A stretch of 64,000 nt of DNA from Massospora cicadina (taxonomy: Eukaryota > Entomophthoromycota > Entomophthoromycetes > Entomophthorales > Entomophthoraceae). This document shows positions 1-11,412 of this stretch, piece by piece (the first letter of the stretch is position 1; each line of letters starts with the position of its first letter). The stretch covers positions 27,629 to 91,628 of the forward strand of contig JAKSZP010012193.1 in assembly GCA_022478985.1 (NCBI GenBank), written 5' to 3'. The translations under genes and the position numbers were made by a program. The notes beneath the pieces were generated by a model. That model had not been told where the DNA came from. It saw nothing but the letters and a program-made list of their open reading frames with translations, and did no database searches.

Positions 1-74
1 GACTCTGAAAACCAAACATCTTTTTAAGGCACAAAAACTAGGTTTGCCATGGGATACCAGGTAAGACAAGGCAA

Positions 75-359
75 TGGTGGCCCTAAGGCCACCAGAGAGA
101 CCCACATGAGAGTGGTAAATAACAAAGAATTCTGAACTGAGTTCAGAATTGCATGAGCCTGACCTAAAAAGGTCGCCCTTCCATGGAGCCACTCCCACAC
201 TATTCTTTATGCACTTAGGGCATAAAGAATAGCTCAGGAGGAGCACAGCCCAGAGCCAAGCCCTGCATAACCACAAAAACTCAAAATAGAGTTTCAACTC
301 AAGATTTGGATTTTTGACCCATGAGTTGAAATGTAATGATTGGTTCAACCTAATCATTA
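75..359. repeat. Train of consecutive stem-loops
   Basis: Successive perfect or near-perfect inverted repeats sit side by side: 75-82/87-94 (8 bp, 4-nt loop), 128-138/140-150 (11 bp around one base), 161-165/170-174, 200-212/220-232 (13 bp, 7-nt loop), 277-282/289-294, 292-301/322-331 (10 bp) and 334-345/347-359 (12 bp with a one-base bulge). No reading frame is seen here. The nature is unknown. It could be the end of an element that starts left of the window, a non-autonomous hairpin element, or a structured RNA. Confidence 0.7.
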
Positions 360-1140
360 ATTTTTATTGGTAATGAAGTAGACAGATGAAGCATCATAAT
401 GAGCTATCATCATCTTACTAACCACATTAAAAAGGACTCATACCCTCTGTTCTGATTTGATAGTGCTTTATCATACTAGGAAATCTATACTTCTCAGCTA
501 TGGACATTGCAACTGGTTTTAGCAGATGAAGCTTAGTTATTAAGTATAAAAGAAGGTTGCCTTAGCAAAGAGTCAATTATTGTATAGTCCAACGCAAGTA
601 TTAGAGGTCCTTTTTACCATGCCTGCAAAAATTTAATGATGAGAGGAAAGAGCTTTAAGAAATATAATATTTCTTGTGTGTTTTTAACCAGACTAATAAC
701 AAATGATTGTAGGATCGTTTAAGAACACATTTAACACCTTTGTAAATATTATAGCTACCTTCTTGAAGCTAATTTGAAGCAAAAATATAACAAGTTTTCA
801 TTCATAAATCAAAACTTGAGTTCCTTGGGAAGGGTAACGAGAAAAAATAGATCAGGCTACAAGACAAGAAGGTCAATGACATAGTGAAGATGGAAGCAAC
901 TAGAAGCTGTAAAGATGTGAAGGTTCTTGTTTAGATAGTTTTTAATTATGGCCAGTTTATACCTTAAACATATATCAGTTATTTTAATGCTAGTGGGTCT
1001 AACTCAAGTGAGAGGCGTTCACATGTTTTTATCTGCGTGTTCCTGATAAATTAAGATAAAAACTATCAATATGGTGCATTGGCGGCTAGCCTAAACAATC
1101 ATATTAAATGCGAAGGTGGTCAAGGGGATCTACATTAAAC
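360..1140. other. AT-rich spacer, no gene seen
   Basis: No open frame, RNA gene or repeat boundary could be supported in this stretch. Confidence 0.5.
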
Positions 1141-2711
1141 TCTGACCTAAGATCACGCGTGAAGGCAGAAGGAATGAGCTTCAGGATGTTGACAGTATGG
1201 GGGTGAAGATAGAAGGTGTGATTACATGAATCATAAATGAGCTCCGTGGTTTCAGAAGCCTCAACTTAGTTAATAAGCTGCAACTTGGAATACATAGTAA
1301 TGAAAAGCACAGGTTTTAATTGTTGGTGGGATTGTTTAAATTGCGGGTTAAACATCAACATCTTGGCACAGTCAGCATATTAGTGGCACGCAGTGAATGC
1401 AATCACTTTGAAATCTCATGCGTCCTCAAAAAAGTTGGACAAAAATTATGACCCGGAATACCATTGACAAGAGGCTCCATGACCTTATGAAGGGCTTGAC
1501 GGAGGGGATGTTGGTTTGGCAGCTTCCACTTTGATGGTGAGCTGATAATGGGGTTCATATCCTGGTGAGCCTTAATGAGGGTGGAAGAAGTGTTGGAGAG
1601 TGGGATTAGATGGGAATTCTAGATTCTGGAAAATAAATTTGGGGATTGGTAGATTAAGGTTGCCTGGCGTCATCCACCCATTAAAAGATTTGCACAGATT
1701 AGAGATGGGCAACCAAGAACCAGCAATAAGAGCTGATTTGATAAGGCGGGTGCGCTGGCCTAAAAACAACTGACCATAGTAATTTAACTGGGGATTGAGC
1801 TTCAATTATCTCCTAAACTATTTGAGAAGATGTTTACAATTAGATGACACATCTGGAGCTTTGGCTGCAGCAGTTTAAGGATGGGAGAAAAATATAGAAT
1901 CATATAAAAACTTGCCAGAGAAGTGGTGAGGGGGGCGCTGGAGGGAGGAAGGCCAGAGGCCATTGCAGTAGCGAGGGAAGGGAACTTACATTTTTAATGA
2001 TCTAATACAAAGCACAAGGGGCAGAATTAGAAAATACTCTTGACACGGGCCAAATATTGTGGTTGGGGGAAAAGTAGATCATTGCGCAGGAGAGTATTGA
2101 GAGGCGATTATCTCACTAAAAGGGGCGGATTTTCACAAAACGAATTCTTGTGTTGTGACTTCCTCAGTGGAAGCCACAATTGGAGCTAGGGTCAGAGCTG
2201 TAAGCGGCTAACACTCTAGGAGTTCATGGCAGAGCTGCTTGTTAGAGATGGATGGATAAACTTTCTAACTGAACCACCAGAGTAGCTTCCACTGGCAACT
2301 AAGTGCAATTGATAGGGATTTGCATATTTTTATATGCAAGTGGCATTTTTGCCTTGATCTTAGCTTGTGCCTCACTAGAGAAACTCAGGTCAAGGAACCT
2401 CATAAAATGGTGAAAATTGATAAATATGGCAGAAATAGATAATTTCTGAACTATCTTAATGATGTCAACACTCACATAGCTGAATTACCTACACTTGTTG
2501 AAGATTATAGTGCAGGTTGCTCTGGGAGCACTAGGGGGCTACAAAGTACCGCCTTGGAGCTCTTAAAATGGTGGGCTAGGTATTGAGGGGGACAAAGCGA
2601 CCAATCGGATTTGGAGGACATCAGAGCGGGATCCGGCTTCAGCAGCAGCCAAATAAACACCAGGAGGCGGTCCACCCCTGTGAGGGAAACATGCGTAAAA
2701 ACTGATGACAA
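1141..2711 (-). pseudogene. Weak coding-like relic, possibly of a retroelement
   Basis: Short minus-strand open stretches at 2505-2711 and 1572-1805 are joined by stop-riddled sequence that still reads protein-like in places. The segment at 1572-1805 contains GQRTRLIKSALIAGSWLP, which loosely resembles the region after the palm domain in LINE reverse transcriptases. There is no catalytic motif, no element end and no target-site duplication. The LINE reading is a guess. It may be unrelated decayed DNA. Confidence 0.2.
2320..2339. repeat. Isolated 8-bp hairpin
   Basis: TTGCATAT and ATATGCAA flank a TTTT loop, a perfect 8-bp stem in AT-rich sequence. Role unknown. Confidence 0.5.
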
Positions 2712-3515
2712 GTAAATCTAATACATCAGATCAGTAGCGGTTGTTATAAATTAACACTATTTAAGCCATCTAAGTGATCAAAGCAAAAGGGAAAATAATA
2801 TATTCATCCCTTTAATTTAACTGTTTACCAAAAATACTCCATTTGAATGGTAGTTGAACAACAAGAGGCCTATAAGATATAATATAAATTTTAACAGTAA
2901 TTTCAATATTAATCTATCCTAACTTCAATAAGACATTCTGCCTTTATAATGACGCCAGTAGTGTGGGATAAAGCAATCCTAGTATAATAATATTAAGGGA
3001 TGAATCATTCCATTAAGCTATACTAAAAATGTCCTTGGAAGTAAGACGTAATTGTTTATTAACTTAGCAAGAATGTGTTGCATTGATCCAAATGGTCAAA
3101 CACTTTGATTCATACGTATGTGATTTCATTATATATTGTCTACTGGCCATTCGTTATTACAATGTGTGAAAATCATGATTGACCAAGATTGCTATCTAGG
3201 AGGAAGGGCTTTACAGCTGCAGGTTTACATTTAATTATCTCACACAGTGCTAGTGACAGTCATAATGTTGATAGACTACTAAAACTTCTGGTATACCATC
3301 TTAATTCAGAAAATTTGACCATTTTTAAGACCTGATTGAGATGCCTTATGAAGTATGGACTGATGAAACTGAAGAGACCATAGTATCTTTTAAGAAAATG
3401 TTCCAATCAACATGCCAAATGAATGGACAACTTCAGAAGCTTATCAATGACAAATGGTACCCTTAATTGCACAGTTGAGAAACACTCAGATAAAAAGGGT
3501 TAATTGCTTGCCCTT
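2712..3515. other. AT-rich spacer with a possible short gag-like relic
   Basis: Mostly featureless. About 3341-3465 on the plus strand reads MPYEVWTDETEETIVSF and then continues open for about 25 codons. It could be a fragment of a retroelement gag, but nothing confirms it. Confidence 0.3.
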
Positions 3516-3526
3516 AGAAAGACCAT
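3516..3526. repeat. Target-site duplication, left copy, LINE A
   Basis: AGAAAGACCAT is repeated perfectly at 17051-17061 and brackets LINE copy A. Confidence 0.75.
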
Positions 3527-5641
3527 TAATTTATTTGGGGAAGGCTGACCATTGGACGGACACTTCCAATAATTAAGACCAACTGAGCACCAAGATACGC
3601 GAGAGGCATCCCAGAGGAGCTAAAGCTACCTCCTGTTGCCAGTGTGAATGATAATGGAAGGAAGAGGGGTATCATGAGAAAAGGTTGCGCCACTACTGAG
3701 CACGTAAGAAGGGAAGGGTCCAAGGTGAGGAACCATACAGGAAACCAAGATGAAACCAACTGTCAATGGGGGGATGAAAAATGGCCAAACAACCAGGCTT
3801 GGAAGTGTTCCATAAGGTGTAAATGGAAGCGATTCACAGCTTCTCAGAGGGTGATAGTAGATTCAGAAATGGCGTCAAAGACAACCATGTGTATTGTCCA
3901 CATTGTGATTGCCACAACTCAGCGCGGAGAGAAGGGTGGATGAGGGAAGTCAAGGAAAAGGCGTAGATGTCCTTAGACAGGCTGAAAGCCTGTGTTTGCT
4001 CCTGGAAAATTAGATGCTCAACCTCATGCCAGATCGCTTGTGAAGATGGATAATTATCCAATCGGTGGACCAAAGTCCCATATTGGTCACAGATAACACA
4101 TGAAAAATGAGAAGCGTTGGACCGCTCTGCAGTATGGTATACCTGCTTCAGGAAGCGCTACACATGGGAACGAACCTGTGGCTGTAAAAGAGAGTGGTGG
4201 GTGTACTTTTAAATACCTTTATTGGTTTACAGATAGTAAAGGATGTTCAACATGTCAAGGTAATCCATACGGCCATGGTAGGGGGAAATATGGGTACCAA
4301 ATTGTTCAGAACGGCTTTCCAATGGACTCCCTGAACGAAATGAGAAGTAGTGCGATCCCTATGAGAATTATGACTGCTGAAGCTGATCCTCCATTCTGAG
4401 CTCCACATATTAAGGAGGATCCTTTTAAAGTGGGCAGGGTCCCATGCGGGCCTGCAGTAGATGGGTGGGAGGCCATGTAGGTAAGAAGAGAATTAGGGTG
4501 GGGTTGTGGAGGCCAAGGGCGCGGGCAAAGTTGGAGTGTATCACATGCGACCAGTGATGGTCCAGGAGTGTGGGGTCTGTCACTGAAGCAATCCATGTGC
4601 CAGGATCATGGATGACTGGGCCACGTAGTTAAGCAGGCCTACACCACCACTTTGGCGTAGTCCAAAGAGGACCTCCAGTCACACAGGGAAAGGCGACCTA
4701 GCCAATACCAACCATGTATGAGGGTATATAAAGAAGAAAAGAAGGAGGAGAAAAGGCGATGGCATGGGTAGCAAACCATACTTTTTACAAGAGCATAGCG
4801 TTGGCAAGTAATATCCTACCTATCAGGCTGGTCTGGTGATTCCATGGGGATGCAATGATGTTTTTTAACGTTGATTAATATGTGGTGCTCCATTACCAAA
4901 GTGGCATACCCATCCGCCTCCAGCCATACTACCAGGTGGCGCACCAGGACAGCAGTGTGTCTGGACACAAAATAAAGCATGAGTTAAGTAAATTGGGGTG
5001 ACTGCCTGGGTAAGCTGAGAAGAGACTAAGCAGCTGGATAACTATGATTGTTGGATGCCTGGGCTGGCAGGCTTTGTATCTACCAAGGAGGATGATTTTG
5101 GTATTGGATGCATTGAGGGCAGCTTTAATGACCCTAGAGTACTTCAGATAGTAAATTCAAGCGTGCGTGCATCATGGTTTCTAGACACCTTAACCACACA
5201 ATCATCATTGAAAGAAAGCATTCTAACCGGTGTTTGGCCATTTACCTGAACACCAGAAAGGCTTGCCTTAACTCTGCGGAGAAGCGGGTCAAGACTGAAG
5301 TTGTATAAAAGTGGACTCAAAGGATCCCCTTGATGGAGACCCTTTTAAGGGCGAAACAGATAAGTGAGGTATCCTGGGCCCACACTGTCATCGTGACTGA
5401 TTTGGTGAGCAACATTGCCCAGATGATGAAACATAGGGGAGGTGGAACTGGTGGAGGCAGGCCCCAAGGTAGTCCCAGTTGACCCTTTCATAAGCTTTTT
5501 GTTGGTATAAAAACAAAAACGCCCCAGTAGCTGGGGATTGGCAGACATTAGCCATGATGTGAGTACTGTCCATATTGACCTCATGGAGATAAAGCCAAAT
5601 TGATCAGAGGAGATTATCTCAGAGGCAACTTAACTTAAAGG
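3527..5641 (-). pseudogene. LINE A ORF2, C-terminal half (RT and tail), broken
   Basis: Minus-strand continuation of the ORF2 that starts at 14626, separated from its N-terminal half by gypsy element 1. The segment near 5345-5584 keeps a decayed RT region (for example FYTNKKLMKGSTGTTLG, matching FLDQQKAYDRVNWEYL of copy B). The extreme C-terminus at 3530-3570 reads GSVRPMVSLPQIN and then a stop just at the element end. Several frameshifts and stops are present, so no functional enzyme is expected. In the LINE family this protein nicks the target and copies the element RNA into it. Confidence 0.75.
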
Positions 5642-6107
5642 TGTCAGGAAGTTGATGTGACTGGATTATATGCTACCTATATTGGCAGATTTGAGGGAGA
5701 TTGAGATGAGTCTCAAGATTTATGAAAAAGGGAAACACGAATTATAACCGAGTGAAATGAGGACATTTGGCGAATTGAGAGGATTTATGCTGAGATTTGA
5801 TACAAATGAGAGTAATTTGAAAAGGGAAGAAGAATAGAAGATTACCAAGCTAAGGATGCATCCATCTGGGGAACTGAGGTATAAAAGTCTCATAGAATAT
5901 TAAAGAGGGGGTTTTTATAGGAGGAAAAGGGAACGCAGAAAAGTCTGCGATTTATATTAAAGAAATAAGGGGCAATAGCTCTGTATATATTTTATAAAGT
6001 TATCATTAAGTTGGCGATCCTCATATCGTCTGATTTGGTTTCTCAGTGGCTCATACCCTGTGCAAAACTAACTCAGCGGAACTGAGTTCAGACGCCAAGA
6101 ATTAACA
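5642..6107 (+). repeat. Gypsy 1 5' LTR
   Basis: Begins TGTCAGGAAG and ends AATTAACA (TG...CA). It pairs with 12543-13022. Contains GAGGTATAAAAG near 5876 as a possible TATA element. A 7-bp stem-loop AACTCAG/CTGAGTT lies at 6070-6088 near the U5 end. Confidence 0.9.
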
Positions 6108-6108
6108 G

Positions 6109-6125
6109 TGGTGCTCACTACAGGG
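6109..6125 (+). other. Gypsy 1 primer-binding site
   Basis: TGGTGCTCACTACAGGG follows the LTR after one base. The first three bases complement a tRNA CCA end. The tRNA species was not identified. Confidence 0.8.
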
Positions 6126-6173
6126 GGCCACTAAGCAACTGTAGTTTGAGAAACAAAAGCCAAATAATTTACA

Positions 6174-7058
6174 ATGACGAGTCCTCATCCATTCTGACAC
6201 AACTTAATCAGATTCTGGGCGCGGTATGCTGAAGAAGCCCAGGAGGATCCTAACCCTGAACTAACATTATTCACTGTTACTGAACCAGGGGATGATGAAG
6301 TTATTATTAATATGCAATTTGAGAATTGCCCTGAGCTGACGACCAACCAACAAGGACGCTCCACAAATGTGACTCCTCAACAACTGAGAAATATTATGGA
6401 ATGGCTGTTGTGTGGGTATGATCTATACAATGATGAGACTGAGGAAGATGCCCTGAGTTTATTTTATAACCAACGCGATCAAGAAAATCAATATTCACTG
6501 TACATGTCTTATTTAGATGCAACTAATATGGGGTTAGCTCGCCGCCTCAGTACCCACAGAATTGAGGAATATTTAGTCACTTATGTACAACCTTCAATTC
6601 ATCAGCTACTGCATGTTCTGGCTCATCATAATATTGAAATCAGAGATCTATTATGGTTCGCACAAGCACAGCAGCATGATACCCACCTTCTTCTTGACTG
6701 CCTCGATCATTTGTTTTCAGAAAAACAAGGGGCGCTGGCACAGATGGATCATTGTTTTGGGAACGTCCACCATCGATTGGACATTCTGGTACCACAGTTA
6801 AATTCAGAATTACCTCAAGTAATAAGGGAACTGCTGGATCAGCATGGCCTATCAGCAGAGTGGATTCAGGATGTAATAATTTTGGGGACTAATACCGAGC
6901 ACTTTATGATGGAGCTAGCTGAATGGGCGGAAGCTCTTGAAGCTGTGATTGCCCAGCTCAAGGAAAAAATGACCCTGATGGAACAACAAGTGGCGGCCCA
7001 AGTTGGTTCTCTATTGACTGAAGTAAACCAACTTTGTATTGAATGGAATACTCAGTGA
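6174..7058 (+). pseudogene. Gypsy 1 gag, N-terminal region
   Basis: An ATG at 6174 begins MTSPHPF, followed by a TGA. The same frame then stays open from 6198 to 7058, with an internal ATG at 6312 (248 codons). Gypsy element 2 has the matching start MASPHS at 36156 without that stop, so 6174 is the likely original start. The motif NVTPQQLRNIMEWLL is conserved in gypsy 2 (NVTPQQLRDIMEWLL). The last 60 residues are rich in Q, E and L and look like a coiled coil. I recognise no named domain; position places it upstream of the capsid region of gag. Confidence 0.7.
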
Positions 7059-8529
7059 ACGACAGATAACATGCTTATCCTTTGGTCAACATCTCCCAAG
7101 TATCTCCAGCTTATTCGTCGAGTTACATAAATGGAAGTTGTTAGTCAGGCTGAGAGCCAACGAGTCTTCTCTCTTCCGATTGGTGAGACAAGAGAGTATA
7201 CAGACATGCAAGGGTGCCTTGATACTCTTCAAAGGGCCAATGATGAATTGGTATGAGAATGATCCTACCTTGTTGACCAAATAAATGCCGCCAATCAACA
7301 AGCAGAAACTGAAAGTTGACAGCAAACCCACCTGCAGAATATAATTGAAGAAGTTCTTTTGCAAGTACAATCTGTGGAACAGCAATTGAACGAAGAAAGG
7401 GGAGTCCACCAGGAATTGCAACAACATTATGAAACGCTGTAACAGGAATTTCAGGATGGGCGGTGTAAATGTTATTTGGTTAAAGTGGAGCAGCTGATCA
7501 ACAAACAGTTTGTGGAGTGTACCAAAGCTGGGGGGAATGGGGCAGTTAGTGGTGACTTGGGGGAAAAATGTTATGGATCAGCAAACAAATATCCATCAGG
7601 TGGTATGGTGGACCCCCCGCATGACACCACTTCTCCCAATTCCTTTTTGAAGAGTTCAAGTTCATCCAGCCAGCTGTATGATAATGTACCAAGTAATGGT
7701 TCCCATAGTCACTCCAACAATTTACCTGCCCCTTGCAGCAGGAACCTAGAGCAAAGTGAATTCGTCATATCAAAAAATTGCCTCCTTTCAATCATGATGA
7801 GAACCTATATGGTTACTTTAAACATTCTAAATTCGCTGTGGAAGGGGCTACTGATTGATGAAAAGCAAAATTGTTGCTGTCCACTTTAGATGTGGAAAGC
7901 TCTGATCAAGTGACCTGCTATATTCCCAACAGCTTGATATTTTACGCACAAGTAAAAGTGATCATTATCCAGCTGTTTGGGGGCGCTATCAAGATGTCTC
8001 AATGGAAAGCCAATTTTATGATTATACAGTTTTACCAAAATAAGACTCTGTCAGAATTCGCTGAGCGGTTTTCAGTGGAAGCACACGTTCTACTTGGAGC
8101 TAATATTCTAACCACTGAGGATGTAGGTATAGCAATGTTGGCGGCTGTCAAACCATATTGGGAACTATATAACGCTATGTCCCATGTGTTGGATGGGAAA
8201 CCAGACTTATTTGAATCATGAACACTTTACATCAGCTCTCTGCCATGAACAGTGCCCTCAACTTAGCCTGAAAAATCTTTGTTGTCCCTTCTCCAACCCT
8301 TGCAGAATATAGGCTGCAGCGACTGGGTTATCAGCCTCTGGAACGTATTTGTCCCTCACATGAGTCAACAGACCCTTTCCAGCCCAGGTACGCTTCGCCA
8401 GTTTGTCCACGACCTTGGAACCTTACTGGCAATATTCAGCCTGGTCCTTCCGCCCCAAACTATATATTCACACTTTTTATGAACACTTGCTTCCAGTGCG
8501 GACAAAGAGGGCATTATGAAGACAATTTC
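7059..8529 (+). pseudogene. Gypsy 1 gag, coiled coil, capsid and zinc knuckle
   Basis: Continuation of gag over several broken frames. A glutamine/glutamate-rich coiled-coil stretch spans about 7320-7470 and ends DGRCKCY, matched by DGQCQCY in gypsy 2. The segment 7871-8221 has the pattern of a retrotransposon gag (capsid) domain, including KTLSEFAERFSVEAHVLLGA. A zinc knuckle lies at 8488-8529: C-x2-C-x4-H-x4 followed by Phe where the last Cys is expected. Gag forms the particle and packages RNA. Here it is broken by frameshifts and by loss of the last zinc ligand. Confidence 0.75.
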
Positions 8530-8654
8530 CCTAGCCAACCAAAAGTGTACGAAATGCCAACTAAGATAATTGAGCAGGGAAAAGTTCAAGCGGAGTAGAG
8601 ACAGGATGCTCTATCTCTACTAAGTCCAATTCACCTGTCCCTAACAATTTCCAA

Positions 8655-9446
8655 ATGTATTTTTGGGCAGAAATTGAACCTCAATCAGATGATCTGTTAA
8701 ACCAGCAGCTTTCATTGGATACCCCTGCTTCCGCTTCTGTGAGTAAAAGCTCACCCAATTGGGCCGAGTTCCACCAAGATGTGCAGAAGCCATATGTATG
8801 GCAGATCCTGGAACAGACTGGCATTAACAACTCGGATCCTTCGCCAAACGTCACTACTTTAGTAGGGGTTAACATAGCCATTCTGGTGGAGAAAATCACT
8901 AGTGAGTATCCTCAAGTTGGCAAGAACATTTCTTCCTTTTTGAGTAACACAAAGCCCTTGAACGTACAAGTAATAAACACTGATGATTCTTCTTACTCAG
9001 AATGTACTTGTTGTGACATATTCTTTCAAAACACAAAAATCCGCGCTATCATAGACATGGGAGCACATGTGAACATAGTCTCCACTCAGTTGGTGGCTAA
9101 ACTTATGTTGAAACTGGATGTGGACCATCAAGTAGTATATGGGACCATGGGAACGCACAGCACTGTGTCAGAAGGAGCATATAGCGCGTTGCCTCTATGA
9201 TTTGGGTCAGTCCAGGTGTCTGCCCCAGCGGTGGTTTTGCCAAATAACCACTCTGATATGTTAATCAGCACAGCTTTTATGAGGAAATTTGGCATTGTGA
9301 TAAATATGGCGGAAGAAACCCTTACCATATTTGGTCAACATATTCCAGTATATTTTTCCTCTGGTGGAATCCCAACAGATCCAGTCCACTCTGGTCAGGT
9401 CAATCTATCTTACAGTGATGGAGTAATTCCTGTTCATTATCAGTGA
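8655..9446 (+). pseudogene. Gypsy 1 aspartic protease region
   Basis: The segment near 9035-9200 reads IIDMGAHVNIVST, where a retropepsin has D-T/S-G at the active site; the Asp codon is 9054-9056 and Thr is replaced by Met. Downstream, MLISTAFMRKFGIVINMAEE (about 9258-9320) matches the second conserved block seen also in gypsy 2 and 4. A stop separates the two blocks at about 9198. The enzyme would cut the Gag-Pol polyprotein. The DMG site and the stop suggest it is inactive. Confidence 0.75.
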
Positions 9447-9869
9447 CTGAGTCAGCAGACTAGGATCCTCCCAACCAGATATATGAGTACAAAGGAATCC
9501 CACTTCAAGCAACGCGCGCTTTAAGCCTACCGTCTGGACACCAGAGAATAGTAGGGACTGGGCTTGAAATTGATGTCCCTAAGGGGCTTTAAGGAGAAAT
9601 TATGGCGCCTCACCAGCGCTCACAGCTCAAACCACATGTGGCTCCAGGGTTACTGCTGCCTGGGAATGGGAATGGGGAAGTGAAGGTGCTGCTAGAAATT
9701 ATACAGAAGAAGGCAATAATGATCTGGCAGCACCAAGTGGTGGCTTACCTACACTTCGTCCTTATAGAGGAAGTTTGTTGTATTCATTATTTCAGCTCAT
9801 GGGAGGGTCTTGGACTACCAGCTTGCTCCTCGTTTGGCGTACTGACTGTGGTTCCGTGGGAAGCGCTCA

Positions 9870-10690
9870 TGGGATTATTGGCAGAACATCAAGATAAGGC
9901 TATGGCATTATTTGAAAAGTATCGGAATAATTTAAAAATGATGATCATGACCTGGGGTGCACTCAAGGGGTGGTACATTGGATAGATATAGGGGATCACC
10001 CTCCCATTAGTTCATGACCTATTAAATGTTCAAAATCAGCAGAAGAGGTTGTCTCTGACAAAGTGGATAAAACTATCGAGCAAGGAATGCTAGAGCTGTC
10101 AAACAGTCTGTGGGCATCACCTGTGCTCATTATAAAGAAGAAGGATGGCTCGAATCAGTTGTCATTGACTATTGTAAAATTAATAATGTAACAAAGAAAG
10201 ATTCCTACCCTCTTCTGCGGATTGATGATGCATTAGACTGATTGGGTGGGGTGAACTATTTTTCCACCATGGATCTGACCTTGGGATACTGGCAGATCAA
10301 ATTGCCATTAGTGGAATGGGAGAAATGTGTGATCATCACCTCAAGAGGGCTGTTCCAGCTGACTCACATGCCTTAAGGGTTGTGTAACGCCCCAGCTACG
10401 TTTCAGCATGCCATGAATACAATTTTAGGCGATTCAAAGCTGTCCTGCGTTCTCGTTTACCTTAATGACATCAATGTGTTTTTGCGGACGTTTACAGAGC
10501 ACCTGGCCCACTTGGAGCAAGTGTTTCAGCGCCTCGCTGCTGCTAATATCAAAATTAAGCCATGAAAGTGTCATTTCTTTAAAGAGCAATTGGAATACCT
10601 CAGGTTTGTCATGAATTCAAATGGGCTTAAACCAAAACTGGCTAAAGTGGACGTGATAGGCAAGATGACTTGGCCAGGGAATAAATGGGA
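9870..10690 (+). pseudogene. Gypsy 1 reverse transcriptase
   Basis: Decayed Ty3/gypsy RT. The entry block reads SLWASPVLIIKKKDGSN near 10105-10155. The block NAPATFQHAMNTILGD at about 10386-10435 is the conserved stretch before the active site. The catalytic motif reads YLND at 10458-10469, where YLDD is normal; gypsy 2 has the same change with a different Asn codon. Several stops interrupt the frame. Upstream (9451-9869) is degenerate linker between protease and RT. Confidence 0.8.
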
Positions 10691-11412
10691 ATTCAGGTGT
10701 TTCTGGGGATAGTTGGGTACTACTAACGGTTCATTCCCAATTTCAGCTGCATCAGGGCCCCACTTTTTGAGTTATTAAAGAAAAACGCTTCTTTCAATTG
10801 GATAGAACGATGCCAGAATGCTTTCAATGTATTGTGTACCGTGTTAGCAAGTGCACCCATTTTGCAATATCCCAACTTTGATAAACAGTTCATAGTACAA
10901 GCTGACACATCTCTCGCTGCTATTGGGGCAGTATTATCCCAGAAGGATGATGACGGCGTGGAACATCCTGTCACATTCTGTAGTCAAATTTTGAACTTTC
11001 ACAAATGAAACTACACTGTAACTGAGTGGGAGTGTCTAGCAGTGATCTAGCTTACAAACAGTTTTGGGTATATCTGCATGGGGTGAGATTCTAAATAGTA
11101 ACTGATCACCATCTAGTACCAAAAAAAGTAGTAACTGATCACGCTTCCTTGCGCTGGCTACAAAATCTTCATGAACTGGAAGTACAGCTCGCATGTTGGG
11201 CTCTGAAGCTTCGAGCATATGATTTCAAGATTTTACATCAACCAGGAGAAAAACATCAAAACGCGGATTGTCTTTCTCAATTGCTCACAGTTGCTATCAC
11301 GGCGGATCTAGCTGATATAATGTATGAAAAGATGGTGGCAAAAAGATACCAAGATGAGCTGCTGCAGGTGATAAAGGTGTTAGATGGACTCAGGGAGAAT
11401 ACCTTCGTATGA
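10691..11412 (+). pseudogene. Gypsy 1 RNase H
   Basis: Tether and RNase H of the RT polyprotein: FIVQADTSLAAIGAVLSQ near 10888-10942, then TVTEWECLAV, then VVTDHASLRWL. The domain ends YDFKILHQPGEKHQNADCLS, the usual gypsy motif before the integrase. A 33-bp step duplication (AGTAACTGATCAC at 11097-11109 and 11130-11142) breaks the frame inside the domain. Several stops are present. Confidence 0.75.

Noticed and set aside
5637..5641. 5-bp target duplication for gypsy 1
   Set aside because: Left AAAGG and right GGCGG do not match. Nesting is shown by LINE continuity instead.
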